Shown piece after piece: positions 35,756-44,932 of a DNA stretch of 64,000 bases. A program made the position numbers and the translations under genes. The DNA is taken from NCBI GenBank assembly GCA_029262635.1, contig JAJCZA010000017.1, positions 62,001 through 126,000 of the forward strand, written 5' to 3'. The stretch is from Vampirovibrionales bacterium (GTDB taxonomy: Bacteria; Cyanobacteriota; Vampirovibrionia; Vampirovibrionales; Vampirovibrionaceae). Each line of letters begins with the position of its first letter. The stretch's first letter is position 1. The notes beneath the pieces were generated by a model. It saw nothing but the letters and a program-made list of their open reading frames with translations, ran no database searches and was not told the DNA's origin.

Positions 35756-37357
35756 TTATTGCTTATCTTTTTGAGGGGTCTGGTCCGTTGTAGAAGTCGC
35801 TGTGTTAAAAAGTTCTTCCCAGTCAATGATCAGTTTTCCCTGGGTGGCGACGTGTTCTTTTTCCCAGTTCATCATGAGTTCCAAACAGGCGTGATCAATA
35901 TAGTCTAGTTTATTCACATGGATATGAACTTCCGCATCTTCCGGCAAGTCTTCGAGTGTTTCCGCAAGGAGAGGTAAGCGCATAAACGTGGCTGAGCCGA
36001 TCAAATCAATATGAATGACCCGGTTATTATAGTCCTCTTTCACATCAATTTCTAAATGGGTAAAAATATAGAGAATTTTTATGGCCGCCAGGACGACCCC
36101 CAGGGCAATGCCAAACAGTAAATCCTTAACAACAATCGCAAGAACCGTCACGGCAAAAATAACCAACTCACTTTTTCCATAAGAAGAAAGCTCTCGAATG
36201 GCGCTGATATCAATCAGTTTAAATCCGGTATAAACCAAAACAGCTCCTAAACAAGACATAGGGACCCAGTTAAGAAATTGTGGCAAATGAAAAACCAAAG
36301 GTAAGAGCAAGAGAAACAAGATCAACCACATTCCCAGAAAGAGGGAGGAGTATTTGCTTGTTGCCCCGGCTTCGACATTAACCGCACTCCGAACGATAAT
36401 GCCTGAGAGTGGCAAAACGCCTAAAATACCGCTTACCAAATTTCCCACACCAATGGATGTCAGTGATTTATTATAGTCTGGCCGTCGGGCGCCTTTGCTC
36501 ATTTTGGTAATCGCCATAGAAACCAGTAGCGTTTCGGCACTAGAGATAAAAACCAGTGCAAGAACACTGAGCAATACATCATACCGCCCAAGTAACCCAA
36601 GCCAATTTGTATATTCAGGCCAGTGGAGGGTGTTAAAAATATTCTCTGGAAGGTCTACGAATTTGACCGGGAGTCCAAAAAAGTTCGCAATAAACGCAAC
36701 CAGAATCACCGAGAACAAAGTTGCCGGGAGCATCTTAAGTTGAGGGCTAACGCGAATGACTCCCTGCCATAGTAATAAAGTGATAATGGTTAAAACGCCA
36801 AGCATTGCCGCCAGCTTATGCGACATTTTTTCGCCGGGTTGAGCCATATGCCATAAAGCGCCTGGAATGGTCAGCAAGTTATCAATCCCTGTTCCAGCCG
36901 GCTTTGTGTCCAACATGACATGAATTTGGCTAAAAATAATGAGTAAGCCGATCCCCGTCAGCATGCCTAGAATAACGGAGGGTGAGATCGCTCTAAAAAC
37001 CTGGGCTAAGCGAAGTTTTCCGGCCAGCATTTGGACGGCTCCAGCAAGAAAAACAACGAACCCTAAAACTTCAACACCGAGCATATGAACAATTTCATAG
37101 CAAATAACAATGAGGCCAGGCGAAGGTCCATTAATTTGTAGCGGAACACCGCTAATGATACCGGCTGTAATTCCGCCAACCATAGCGGAAAACAAACCCC
37201 ATGCCGGATCAACACCCGAAGCGACCGCAACACCAATAGACAAAGGAAGCGCGACAAAGAAAACCGTTAACGCAGCACCCAAATCCTTAACTAGGTTTCG
37301 TTGTTTCCCTTTTTTCTCTTCCATAGACCCTGCTGTATTTTTCGTAACCTGTGACAT
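35756..37357 (-). CDS. Second SulP-family anion transporter with STAS domain
   Basis: This protein of about 533 residues has a hydrophobic core from about residue 25 to 420. PLQINGPSPGLIVICYEIVH lies at the TM3 position and GVLPLSGIIVRSAVNVEAGA at TM8-10. A short STAS domain follows (IHIDLIGSATFMRLPLL ... LDYIDHACLELMMNWEKEH). It is clearly a paralogue and not a near-identical copy of the SulP at 25676. The final residues are polar. Its stop lies 13 bp before the P-type ATPase gene, so an anion carrier and a cation pump are expressed together; combined salt or calcium/bicarbonate handling is a guess. The start ATG at 37357 has an AGAGAG site about 10 nt upstream. Confidence 0.9.
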   Translation of the reverse strand: MSQVTKNTAGSMEEKKGKQRNLVKDLGAALTVFFVALPLSIGVAVASGVDPAWGLFSAMVGGITAGIISGVPLQINGPSPGLIVICYEIVHMLGVEVLGFVVFLAGAVQMLAGKLRLAQVFRAISPSVILGMLTGIGLLIIFSQIHVMLDTKPAGTGIDNLLTIPGALWHMAQPGEKMSHKLAAMLGVLTIITLLLWQGVIRVSPQLKMLPATLFSVILVAFIANFFGLPVKFVDLPENIFNTLHWPEYTNWLGLLGRYDVLLSVLALVFISSAETLLVSMAITKMSKGARRPDYNKSLTSIGVGNLVSGILGVLPLSGIIVRSAVNVEAGATSKYSSLFLGMWLILFLLLLPLVFHLPQFLNWVPMSCLGAVLVYTGFKLIDISAIRELSSYGKSELVIFAVTVLAIVVKDLLFGIALGVVLAAIKILYIFTHLEIDVKEDYNNRVIHIDLIGSATFMRLPLLAETLEDLPEDAEVHIHVNKLDYIDHACLELMMNWEKEHVATQGKLIIDWEELFNTATSTTDQTPQKDKQ

Positions 37358-37510
37358 AAAAGTCAGTCTCTCTAATAACAATAATACGACTAAGTTGATA
37401 AAGGGAAGATGGCTCCTTTTTTCTTCCTGTATTATTCACTCTTTCTGTTGTTGATTCAATATTTTATATTGATAATGACAATTATGACTCAGAATCGGGG
37501 AAACCATTTT

Positions 37511-40500
37511 TTAGGTTCGAGGTGATTTTAGTCGTTTAATGACAGGGCCATTAACCCTTTTTCTGGCGTGCGCAAGTGTTTTATTAAACGTTTTTCGTTC
37601 GAGAGGTGACATTTCCAAGTGTTCTGAAGCGGTTTGAATATGTTTTAGCATATTTTCCGTTCGGCGAATGGCATTAAAAATGGCACCACGTTCCGGGTGA
37701 TTTTGAATCGAACCCCAATGAGAAGTATCCCGTATCCAATGCCGAATAACATCCACATGTTTCATGTTGATAAAAGGGACAGGCAGAAACCCTCCTACTT
37801 CTCGCTGCGCATGCTCATAACTATTTCGGCTTAACTGACGCAGTTTGTTCAGTGCCAAATCAAACGGGTAGGATTCCTTGGTATTTTCATCCCCTTCCTC
37901 TCGGCTATCCAACTGATTAACTTCGCCGAGTTCCTCAACGGGCTTGTTAACCATGGTGGATAACAAAGTAATTAGGTGATAGGCATCCAGCTCTTGTAAT
38001 ACGCCTTGCTCTAATGCCTTGGCAAGAAGCAAGTGGTTCTGTCCTGGAATTTCACTGGCTATTTTTCCTCGTCGGGTCAGGCGATTTTTTGCATCCAGAA
38101 AGCCTTCTCGGAAGAGAGAGCTTCTTATCCGGTGATAAGAATTAACGAAGCGACTTGAAGGATCTTCCACTTCGGTCGTGTTATCTGGATTTTCAGCTAA
38201 CAATTTTTCTTGTTCTTTTCGTGCTTGAAAAACAGCCAGCGAGCGTTGAATTAACTTTTCAACCACATCCGTTTCGTTGCGGTTAAGCAAGTTTAAAATC
38301 TGATAGGTAGATAGCTTAAGCTGGCTTTGAATGGGCAACGCCGGCTCGGTGATCATGTCAATAAAGGCGGAGCGTTCTTCTTGAAGGGTCACTGGCTTCT
38401 TAGGGCTTTCTAAAGGGGTCTCTAAGCCTGTTTTCGTATAGGGCAGGATATAAAACCCTTCCTCATGCTTGCCTTTTCGGCCCGCACGCCCACCGGTTTG
38501 GATCAGGGTGGATGAATCGATCATCTCGCCTACCCGCTCGTAAGAAAACTGCACGACAGTTCTAAAAGGTGCGTCTAGCCCTACGGCGAGTGTATCGGTT
38601 CCAAAGACAACTTTCAAAAGCCCCTGATCCAATAGCGTTTCCACCAGTTTTTTCTCACTAGGGAGCATACCCGCGTGATGAGCGGCAACCCCTTTTCGAG
38701 CCCATCTTAACACGTCACTATCCGTCTGTACTTTCTGTTTAACGAGTTTACCTTCAGCGTCTAAGGTTTCAACCATCTGTTCTTCACGTAATTCAGGAAA
38801 CCGATTCGGCTGTATGAACTCCTGAATGACCTCTTCAATAGCATCTTTTTCATCCTGTGTCACTAAGGGTCGAAGCTTTTTGGGCGACCACTGTTGATGC
38901 TCTTCGGTTAAAGGTTCGTCGGATAAGGCTTCCGCTAATTTTAGTGCTTTGCGACGACATCCGTCCCGGCTGTAGATGACAAAGAGAGCGGGCAGTAGGT
39001 TATGGGACCGTGACCCATTTTCGCGTTGGAGTAGCCCGACCACTTCCAGTACGTTGGGGGCTTCTTGAGAATTAAGTTGGCGCGTTGTTTGAAAGGCCTG
39101 TTTAAAAGTTTTGGTTAACGGGGGTAAGGTAAGTGAGAGTTCAGCCTCTCTTTCCAGAGCCTTAACACGGCTTTCTTGGCGTTCAATGCTCTGCTCTGTT
39201 CTCCGAATCTGTTGAGCTTGCCCGCCGGGTCGATCGGTTTTGTTTTTCAGGTTTTCCAGTTCACGCTGGTAGCCCGCCAGCTTCTTTTTGGCATAGGTTA
39301 GTTTAAATTCAAATTCTCTTTTCTGCAGGGCTTTTAACTGGTTTGTGGTTGCGTTTAATTCGGATTGAAGATCCGAAAGTTCTTTTTGCATGGTCTTAAA
39401 ATTAATGAGAGGTTGCCCTGAAGAGTCCTTTTCATTTTGAAGTGAGTGCCATTGGTCTGATAGTTGCTGCGTTTCTTTTTGTAAAGCCTCTTCCAAAAGA
39501 GAATACTGATAGTCGTATTGGGTTATTTCCTCTTCCATTTGTTGAATGCGCTTTTGAGGGTTGTTTAAATATTGAACAGAAGGAAACTGCTCTTGAACTT
39601 GAAAGCTTTCATTTCTATATTGCCGCTTGAGCGAACGTATTTTTTCCTTGAGTCCATTCAGGCTTTTTAGGGAATTTATAAAGTCAGCCTCCCCTTTAAT
39701 CTTACTCTTATCAAGGTGTTTCTCTATAAGTGTTTGTTCTATTTTTTGATGTTTGTCTGAGACGTCCTGAAGTGCTTTAGACGTCCTTCTTATTAAATGA
39801 GAAAGCCATTGCCCGCGTAATGTTCGCGCGTTTTGTTTGAGAGTATGAATCTCCTGTTTTAGGCGTTCTATCTCTTCTAGGTTCCTTTGTGATAAGTGGG
39901 TGTCAATATGGCGCTGACGGGACTGGCGAAGCTTCTTGTAAGCATTTTGTTTTTCTTCCAGCATGGTGGTTTGGTTTTCAATAGCTAACCGAAGGGCTTT
40001 GACTTGATCTTGTTGACCCTGATCCCGTTCAAAAATTTCAATCAATGTGGGCGAACCGTTTTTTGAGCGGCCTAAAAACATATGGCGAAGCGGGACAGGG
40101 CGCTCATCCGCTTGAATCAGTTTGACGACTTTTGGGGATGTTGCTTCTCCTGAACCCAATGATGGCTTGACACCTAATTTTCCTGCTAAAGTGCTCAACC
40201 CCCCTACAAGACGTGATTTCCAGGGGGTTTTACTTGAATCGAGGGGTAAAAGAGGGCCTTCCTGACGGTTTCTTTCGCGAAGTTCATTGAGCCACTCCAC
40301 GATGACTGGCGCGTTGCCAATCGAGGCGGATAAATAGACTTGTTGGATCTGATTGGGTGTTAATATAATGGCTTCTTCCCAAGTGGTTCCTCGGTCTTCA
40401 TCGCCAATAAAATGGAGTTCATCAGGGACGGCAGTTTGAACCGAGTGGAGTAGATCCAGATTCTTTTCCGGAGCTGTTAATATATTTTGCCAAACCTCAG

Positions 40501-41014
40501 CCGTCATGAACAAAATAGGGGCATCCCGATTTTGAGTAACATCCCCGGTCATCAGCCCCACATTTTCCTCGCCATAGATTTCGGCAAATTTTTCATATTT
40601 TTCATTTAGTACAGCTTTTCGGGGCAGTGTATAAACCAACCGCTTGGACTGCAGAAGTGATGAATGGTTTAAGGCACGCTGAACCAAAAATTCAGGAATC
40701 AATGTCTTTCCTGAGCCTGTAGGGGCTGCAACAAGGAGGCTATCCCCTTTGGCTAGTATTTGGACCCCTTCCCTCTGAAAGGGTTCTAACGCTTTAATAT
40801 GAGGGTACTTCTGCCGGATCAATTCTTCAAATAGTTGCACCTGAGATTCCGGCGAAGGCGTTTGTGAACCAAAACGGACAGACTCCTTAGAGGCCTTAAA
40901 AGCATCATTGCTCTCCGCTTCCTTCTGAAGGGGCAGACGCACTAAAGGGTCCAGAAGTGTTGACACGGACCTCTGGTTAGTTTGAGAGGATTGAATTAAC
41001 CCATTCAACTGCAT
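37511..41014 (-). CDS. Large Ski2-like DExH helicase with coiled-coil insert
   Basis: The protein has 1167 residues. A disordered N-terminus contains VRFGSQ (46-51). RecA domain 1 has FQREGVQIL (Q-motif-like), Walker A APTGSGKT (97-104), DELH (198-201) and LSASIG (motif III). From about residue 335 to 640 the sequence is a heptad-rich, Lys/Glu/Gln/Arg coiled coil between the two RecA domains. RecA domain 2 follows, with AAHHAGMLPSEKKLVE, VVFGTDTLAVGLDAP and QTGGRAGRKGK. A helical C-terminal part resembles Ski2/Brr2/Hel308-type helicases, which remodel RNA or DNA. The insert at this position is reminiscent of the arch in Mtr4/Ski2, but it is sequence-unlike. No partner gene is evident nearby. 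Confidence 0.85.
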   Translation of the reverse strand: MQLNGLIQSSQTNQRSVSTLLDPLVRLPLQKEAESNDAFKASKESVRFGSQTPSPESQVQLFEELIRQKYPHIKALEPFQREGVQILAKGDSLLVAAPTGSGKTLIPEFLVQRALNHSSLLQSKRLVYTLPRKAVLNEKYEKFAEIYGEENVGLMTGDVTQNRDAPILFMTAEVWQNILTAPEKNLDLLHSVQTAVPDELHFIGDEDRGTTWEEAIILTPNQIQQVYLSASIGNAPVIVEWLNELRERNRQEGPLLPLDSSKTPWKSRLVGGLSTLAGKLGVKPSLGSGEATSPKVVKLIQADERPVPLRHMFLGRSKNGSPTLIEIFERDQGQQDQVKALRLAIENQTTMLEEKQNAYKKLRQSRQRHIDTHLSQRNLEEIERLKQEIHTLKQNARTLRGQWLSHLIRRTSKALQDVSDKHQKIEQTLIEKHLDKSKIKGEADFINSLKSLNGLKEKIRSLKRQYRNESFQVQEQFPSVQYLNNPQKRIQQMEEEITQYDYQYSLLEEALQKETQQLSDQWHSLQNEKDSSGQPLINFKTMQKELSDLQSELNATTNQLKALQKREFEFKLTYAKKKLAGYQRELENLKNKTDRPGGQAQQIRRTEQSIERQESRVKALEREAELSLTLPPLTKTFKQAFQTTRQLNSQEAPNVLEVVGLLQRENGSRSHNLLPALFVIYSRDGCRRKALKLAEALSDEPLTEEHQQWSPKKLRPLVTQDEKDAIEEVIQEFIQPNRFPELREEQMVETLDAEGKLVKQKVQTDSDVLRWARKGVAAHHAGMLPSEKKLVETLLDQGLLKVVFGTDTLAVGLDAPFRTVVQFSYERVGEMIDSSTLIQTGGRAGRKGKHEEGFYILPYTKTGLETPLESPKKPVTLQEERSAFIDMITEPALPIQSQLKLSTYQILNLLNRNETDVVEKLIQRSLAVFQARKEQEKLLAENPDNTTEVEDPSSRFVNSYHRIRSSLFREGFLDAKNRLTRRGKIASEIPGQNHLLLAKALEQGVLQELDAYHLITLLSTMVNKPVEELGEVNQLDSREEGDENTKESYPFDLALNKLRQLSRNSYEHAQREVGGFLPVPFINMKHVDVIRHWIRDTSHWGSIQNHPERGAIFNAIRRTENMLKHIQTASEHLEMSPLERKTFNKTLAHARKRVNGPVIKRLKSPRT

Positions 41015-41240
41015 TGAAAACCATTCCCAACCGATAGGCTACTGTTATTTGAGCCAAGTTCTAATCTATCGCCAATCATAGATTAAAAATCAAAAGAATA
41101 CTACAATCTTAAAACATAAAACCCAACCCCTTCGTTAGAATTGCCCAACCCAAAGCACCTTTCTTGACTTTCCTCTTGATTACAACATGTTACAAAATGG
41201 CTTCTCCGCTTACGATCCAGTTTCTCTTTTTCGTTTGGGG

Positions 41241-41246
41241 TACAAT
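41241..41246 (+). promoter_or_regulatory. -10 element of the LmeA-like gene
   Basis: TACAAT lies 32 nt before the ATG at 41278, giving a leader of about 25 nt that contains GGAG. The -35 is weak. Confidence 0.35.
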
Positions 41247-41277
41247 AAATCACGCCCCACACAATGGAGATCACCCA

Positions 41278-42159
41278 ATGAAAATAAGCTACTCTAAATT
41301 GCTCGCTTTTCTATCTGTTTTACTCTTTCTCCTGACACTGGCTTTACCTTTTTCGATCGCACAAGCCGAAGAGGTGACTCTGATTAACGCGGGGACTGTT
41401 GGAATCACCGATTTACCCACCAGTAGCGCTCGTTCCATTACATTGGATATTCAGGACGCACGATTTTCTAGCCGTTCCGTGGGTCGGCTTAAGCTTCAGG
41501 CCAATGGTATCGATTTCAAGCAGGGCGTTCTCCAGTCACTCAAAGCGGATATGATCAATGGTCACTTTGACAATAATATTAAAGTGGATGAATTTATTAT
41601 CAATACAAACAGTTTTTCGTTCGATACGCTGGAACTCCTAAGCCATCAGCGGTTTATTCTAGATCAACCGGTAACTGCCCAAGTTGAATTACATATTTCT
41701 GAAGAAAACTTGCAAAACTTTTTTGCCCACCCTAAAACGGTTACCAAGCTGGAGCAAGCCATTCGCAAGAAAACCGGTGGGATGGACCTCATCCGTTTTT
41801 CTAACCCAACCCTGGATTTATTGGGTGGCGAAAAAATCCGAATGAACCTAATGGTCGTGGTGGGTCAAGCTATTGCCGCTCCCATTACCATTGAAGGACA
41901 AATGAAAATTAAACGGCAAAAACTCATGTTTCGAGATTTAAAAGTAACCTCCAGCGATACCGCTTTACCTGTGGACATTGCCTCGGCCATTCAAAGCCAA
42001 TTGAATAAGCTGGTGGATCTGGAAAAACTGGGTGCCAAAAATAATTTTGTTATTCTGGCTCGAAGCGTGAAAGGCACCAAGCATAAAGTGTCCATCACCG
42101 GACTGGCCACCATGACTCGTCTTGAGTTTGGCTCTCATGACCGTATTTCCAAACACTAA
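41278..42159 (+). CDS. DUF2993/LmeA-like lipid-binding exported protein
   Basis: This protein of about 293 residues has a clear signal peptide (KISYSKLLAFLSVLLFLLTLALPFSIAQAEE; cleavage likely after AQA). The mature part is beta-rich and resembles DUF2993, whose actinobacterial member LmeA binds phospholipids in the periplasm. Characteristic regions are VGRLKLQANGIDFKQGVLQSLKADM and AQVELHISEENLQNFF. DFxLxxS-like motifs recur. The ATG at 41278 has GGAG 8 nt upstream. It starts the queA operon: queA begins 22 bp after its stop. It may bind lipid or protect the envelope, which is inference from the family. Confidence 0.75.
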   Translation: MKISYSKLLAFLSVLLFLLTLALPFSIAQAEEVTLINAGTVGITDLPTSSARSITLDIQDARFSSRSVGRLKLQANGIDFKQGVLQSLKADMINGHFDNNIKVDEFIINTNSFSFDTLELLSHQRFILDQPVTAQVELHISEENLQNFFAHPKTVTKLEQAIRKKTGGMDLIRFSNPTLDLLGGEKIRMNLMVVVGQAIAAPITIEGQMKIKRQKLMFRDLKVTSSDTALPVDIASAIQSQLNKLVDLEKLGAKNNFVILARSVKGTKHKVSITGLATMTRLEFGSHDRISKH

Positions 42160-42181
42160 ACGACACGGGTTCTCCAGTCTA

Positions 42182-43273
42182 ATGAGTACAATCAAATCAC
42201 AACCGCCGGGTCTTCAACTTTCCGATTATGACTTCACCCTCCCTCGTCATCTCGTGGCTCGCTATCCGCTAGCTCAGCGGGATCATTCCCGGATGATGAC
42301 CCTCAATAGAAGAACCGGTGCCGTTGGTCATGACTCATTCAACAACCTACTCCAGTGGGTTCAGCCCGGCGATTTACTTGTTCTAAACAACACACAGGTC
42401 TTGCCGGCCCGACTACTCGGCAATCGACAAGGGCATACGGGTAAAGTCGAAATTTTTCTCCTTCACCCTACTATTGTCAGCGATAAAACGCCTCAAACTC
42501 CGATATGGTACGCACTTATGCGCCCAGCTAAAAAGTTAAAACCCGGTACCCGCATTGAACTACCGAACACAAAAACCACTCTGACGGTTCTTTCTCAGGA
42601 AGAAAGGGGCAAAGGGCAAGTGCAAATCCATTTGGATGGTTTTGAGACCATGGAGGCTCTCATGACAGCCGTCGGCGAAATGCCCATTCCACCCTATCTC
42701 GAACGCGCCGCCGAAAAATCGGACCAAACCACGTATCAGACGATTTACGCCAAGGTCCCCGGTGCTCAAGCGGCCCCCACAGCGGGCCTGCATTTTACAG
42801 AAACCCTGTTTGACGCGTTAAAGCAACATGGGGTTAATATCGCTGAACTTACGCTTTCTGTTAGCAGTGGTACATTCCGTGATGTGGAAACCGAAGACAT
42901 CACAGGACACCTAATGGATCCTGAGCATTACAGGTTAAATTCGGAAGCCGCTCAAACGATTTTAGAAACAAAGCGTCAAGGTGGACGCGTGATTGCTGTT
43001 GGAACCACCGTCGCCAAAACACTGGAAACGATAGCGCAAAAATATAACGGTCAGCTTCAAGCTGACACCGACTGGAGCCGTTTATTTATCTACCCCGGAT
43101 TTCAGTTTCAGATGGTAGACGCCTTGTTGACCAACTTTCACCTTCCCAAAACCACCCTTCTTATGTTGGTTAGTGCTTTCTCTCGGCGAGAATTCATTCT
43201 AAACGCCTACGAAAGTGCGATTCAGGATGAATACCGATTCTTTAGTTATGGTGATTGTATGCTAATTCATTAA
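42182..43273 (+). CDS. queA: S-adenosylmethionine:tRNA ribosyltransferase-isomerase
   Basis: QueA adds the cyclopentane precursor from SAM to 7-aminomethyl-7-deazaguanine in tRNA, giving epoxyqueuosine. The 363-residue protein has the N-terminal LSDYDFTLPRHLVARYPLAQRDHSRMM, the LLVLNNTQVLPARL strand, and the family signature APTAGLHFTETLF. HLMDPEHYRLN, GTTVAKTLE and TNFHLPKTTLLMLVSAF are also present. ATG at 42182 is chosen because the family consensus begins a few residues later; earlier in-frame codons overlap the upstream gene. A terminator lies downstream at 43401-43426. Confidence 0.96.
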   Translation: MSTIKSQPPGLQLSDYDFTLPRHLVARYPLAQRDHSRMMTLNRRTGAVGHDSFNNLLQWVQPGDLLVLNNTQVLPARLLGNRQGHTGKVEIFLLHPTIVSDKTPQTPIWYALMRPAKKLKPGTRIELPNTKTTLTVLSQEERGKGQVQIHLDGFETMEALMTAVGEMPIPPYLERAAEKSDQTTYQTIYAKVPGAQAAPTAGLHFTETLFDALKQHGVNIAELTLSVSSGTFRDVETEDITGHLMDPEHYRLNSEAAQTILETKRQGGRVIAVGTTVAKTLETIAQKYNGQLQADTDWSRLFIYPGFQFQMVDALLTNFHLPKTTLLMLVSAFSRREFILNAYESAIQDEYRFFSYGDCMLIH

Positions 43274-43400
43274 CGGGCATTAAGTTGTTACAATTTTGAT
43301 ACAAAACCAAAAATCGCCCTTTAGCTTTCAAGCGAATCTACGATATTTATATTATAGCGAACATCTTGTAACATTTTTTTCTCAAATTTTTTATTCTATT

Positions 43401-43426
43401 GCCTCGATAAAAATCGAGGCTTTTTA
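43401..43426 (+). terminator. Intrinsic terminator after queA
   Basis: GCCTCGAT (43401-43408) pairs with ATCGAGGC (43413-43420) over a tetra-A loop and is followed by five T residues. It lies 128 bp after queA and before the repeat-protein gene. Confidence 0.88.
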
Positions 43427-43531
43427 TTGACGATTCTCCCTTCTTCCTCTCCCATCTGCGAGAAGGATGAAATTTCGACAAATATCGACTATGATCCTAA
43501 ATAGGCCGTGTATACCTTAAGAGGTTTCCCC

Positions 43532-44932
43532 ATGGGCAGAGACAAACAGACCATAACCCAACTGGTAGAGGCTCTTGCGAAAGTGCTTTGCACCCTAGTT
43601 TTAATCGCTTTGTTTTCGGGTAACGCATTTGCGGATCCACTAGGCGATTATGAAACGAGCCTGTTTGGGCAACGCTATGAAACCGAATCGATCACGGATC
43701 GCCTTTCCCGACTAGAGTCCAGTATTTTTGGCAAACCGCAAACCGGTGATTTAAGCCAACGGGAAGCCCGATTAAAACAAGTTCTCTCCTCCATAATACC
43801 CGAAGCACAGGAGCTAAAACGAGAACCGGTTTCCACTTTAGCTCCTGCAACGACTCCACATCGAGAGGAAGTAACGGATTACCCTGCCATTACAGCGGTT
43901 GAACAAGTGGTTTACAGCCGAACGTTTCCTCATGAAGATATTACCAAACGGCTTCAACGACTCGAATTAAAACTTTTTGAGCGCTCTTTTACTCAACAAT
44001 CCCTGTCGGACAGGGTGGATCAGCTTAAGCGTCGAGTGCCTGAGTCTATGTTTACGGCCATGCCTCGAACGCATACAGCATCGCCCTCTCGCCCTCGACA
44101 CCAGACTAATTTTCAAAACAATACTCAGGAATTAAAGGGACCGCTAGTCGGCCTTCATCAAACCCTTGACGAAATGGAGCAACATACTTTTGGCAGTGTC
44201 TCTAAAGGTAAACTTTTAACGGAACGATTGGATGCCTTGGAGCGTCAGAACTTTAGGCAGACTTTTTCTGGAGAATCCTTGGAAACCCGTGTAAGCCGAC
44301 TCCAAAGTTTTCTGCAATACTCCATCCGTCCTCAATTTCCTTCTTCTCGAGCACGACCCCACTCCAATTCCAACTACTCTTCGCCTCCCACTCAACTTGT
44401 GACCCCATCCACCACAACCCATACACAAGTCTATCAGCGACAAACCCCTTTTGGTACAAACACCCAACGTTCGAGCCAAAGTTTTTATACCAGTGCACCG
44501 GGTCAGGTTGTTTTTCAAGAAACGTATAGCTATCCAGGCTACGACCCGAAATATCAGACAGGTGGTACAGCCGGTACCCAGCGTTCCAGACGCTATACAA
44601 CTTACCCTTATACCACCACACGGACTCGAACCTATTACTCAAACCCACAACCTGCCAACACCCAATATCATTACAGCATCACACCGGACATGATCCAAAA
44701 GCTGGAATCATTAGAGGTAAAAACATTTGGTAAAATTAACCGCTCAGATCCCCTCTTGACCCGGCTAACTCGCCTAGAACTCAAACTGACCGGCAAGGTG
44801 GACTCAAACTTTTCGCCCGCTGAGCGGCTGAACCACTTACTGTATCAAAGCCACCGAAGTCGATTAAACCTTAAAAACTGGCCCCCCTTCTCTTCTTCAG
44901 CGAGTGAGAACATTGAGGTCGACCCAATTTAA
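43532..44932 (+). CDS. Exported protein built from eight ~24-residue half repeats
   Basis: This 466-residue protein has an N-terminal signal-like helix (about 12-34, ending SGNAFA). It contains four paired copies of a short unit with consensus 'LExxxFGxxxxxxxxxxRLxxLE'. Half-repeats begin near residues 40, 61, 123, 144, 215, 236, 391 and 415, for example YETSLFGQRYETESITDRL and LESSIFGKPQTGDLSQREA. Residues about 265-385 are a Tyr/Ser/Thr/Pro-rich linker. The repeat is probably a short helix-turn-helix, but I do not recognise a named domain. AAGAGG precedes the ATG by 7 nt. Its last 36 bases overlap the convergent bioF-like gene. Confidence 0.7.
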   Translation: MGRDKQTITQLVEALAKVLCTLVLIALFSGNAFADPLGDYETSLFGQRYETESITDRLSRLESSIFGKPQTGDLSQREARLKQVLSSIIPEAQELKREPVSTLAPATTPHREEVTDYPAITAVEQVVYSRTFPHEDITKRLQRLELKLFERSFTQQSLSDRVDQLKRRVPESMFTAMPRTHTASPSRPRHQTNFQNNTQELKGPLVGLHQTLDEMEQHTFGSVSKGKLLTERLDALERQNFRQTFSGESLETRVSRLQSFLQYSIRPQFPSSRARPHSNSNYSSPPTQLVTPSTTTHTQVYQRQTPFGTNTQRSSQSFYTSAPGQVVFQETYSYPGYDPKYQTGGTAGTQRSRRYTTYPYTTTRTRTYYSNPQPANTQYHYSITPDMIQKLESLEVKTFGKINRSDPLLTRLTRLELKLTGKVDSNFSPAERLNHLLYQSHRSRLNLKNWPPFSSSASENIEVDPI

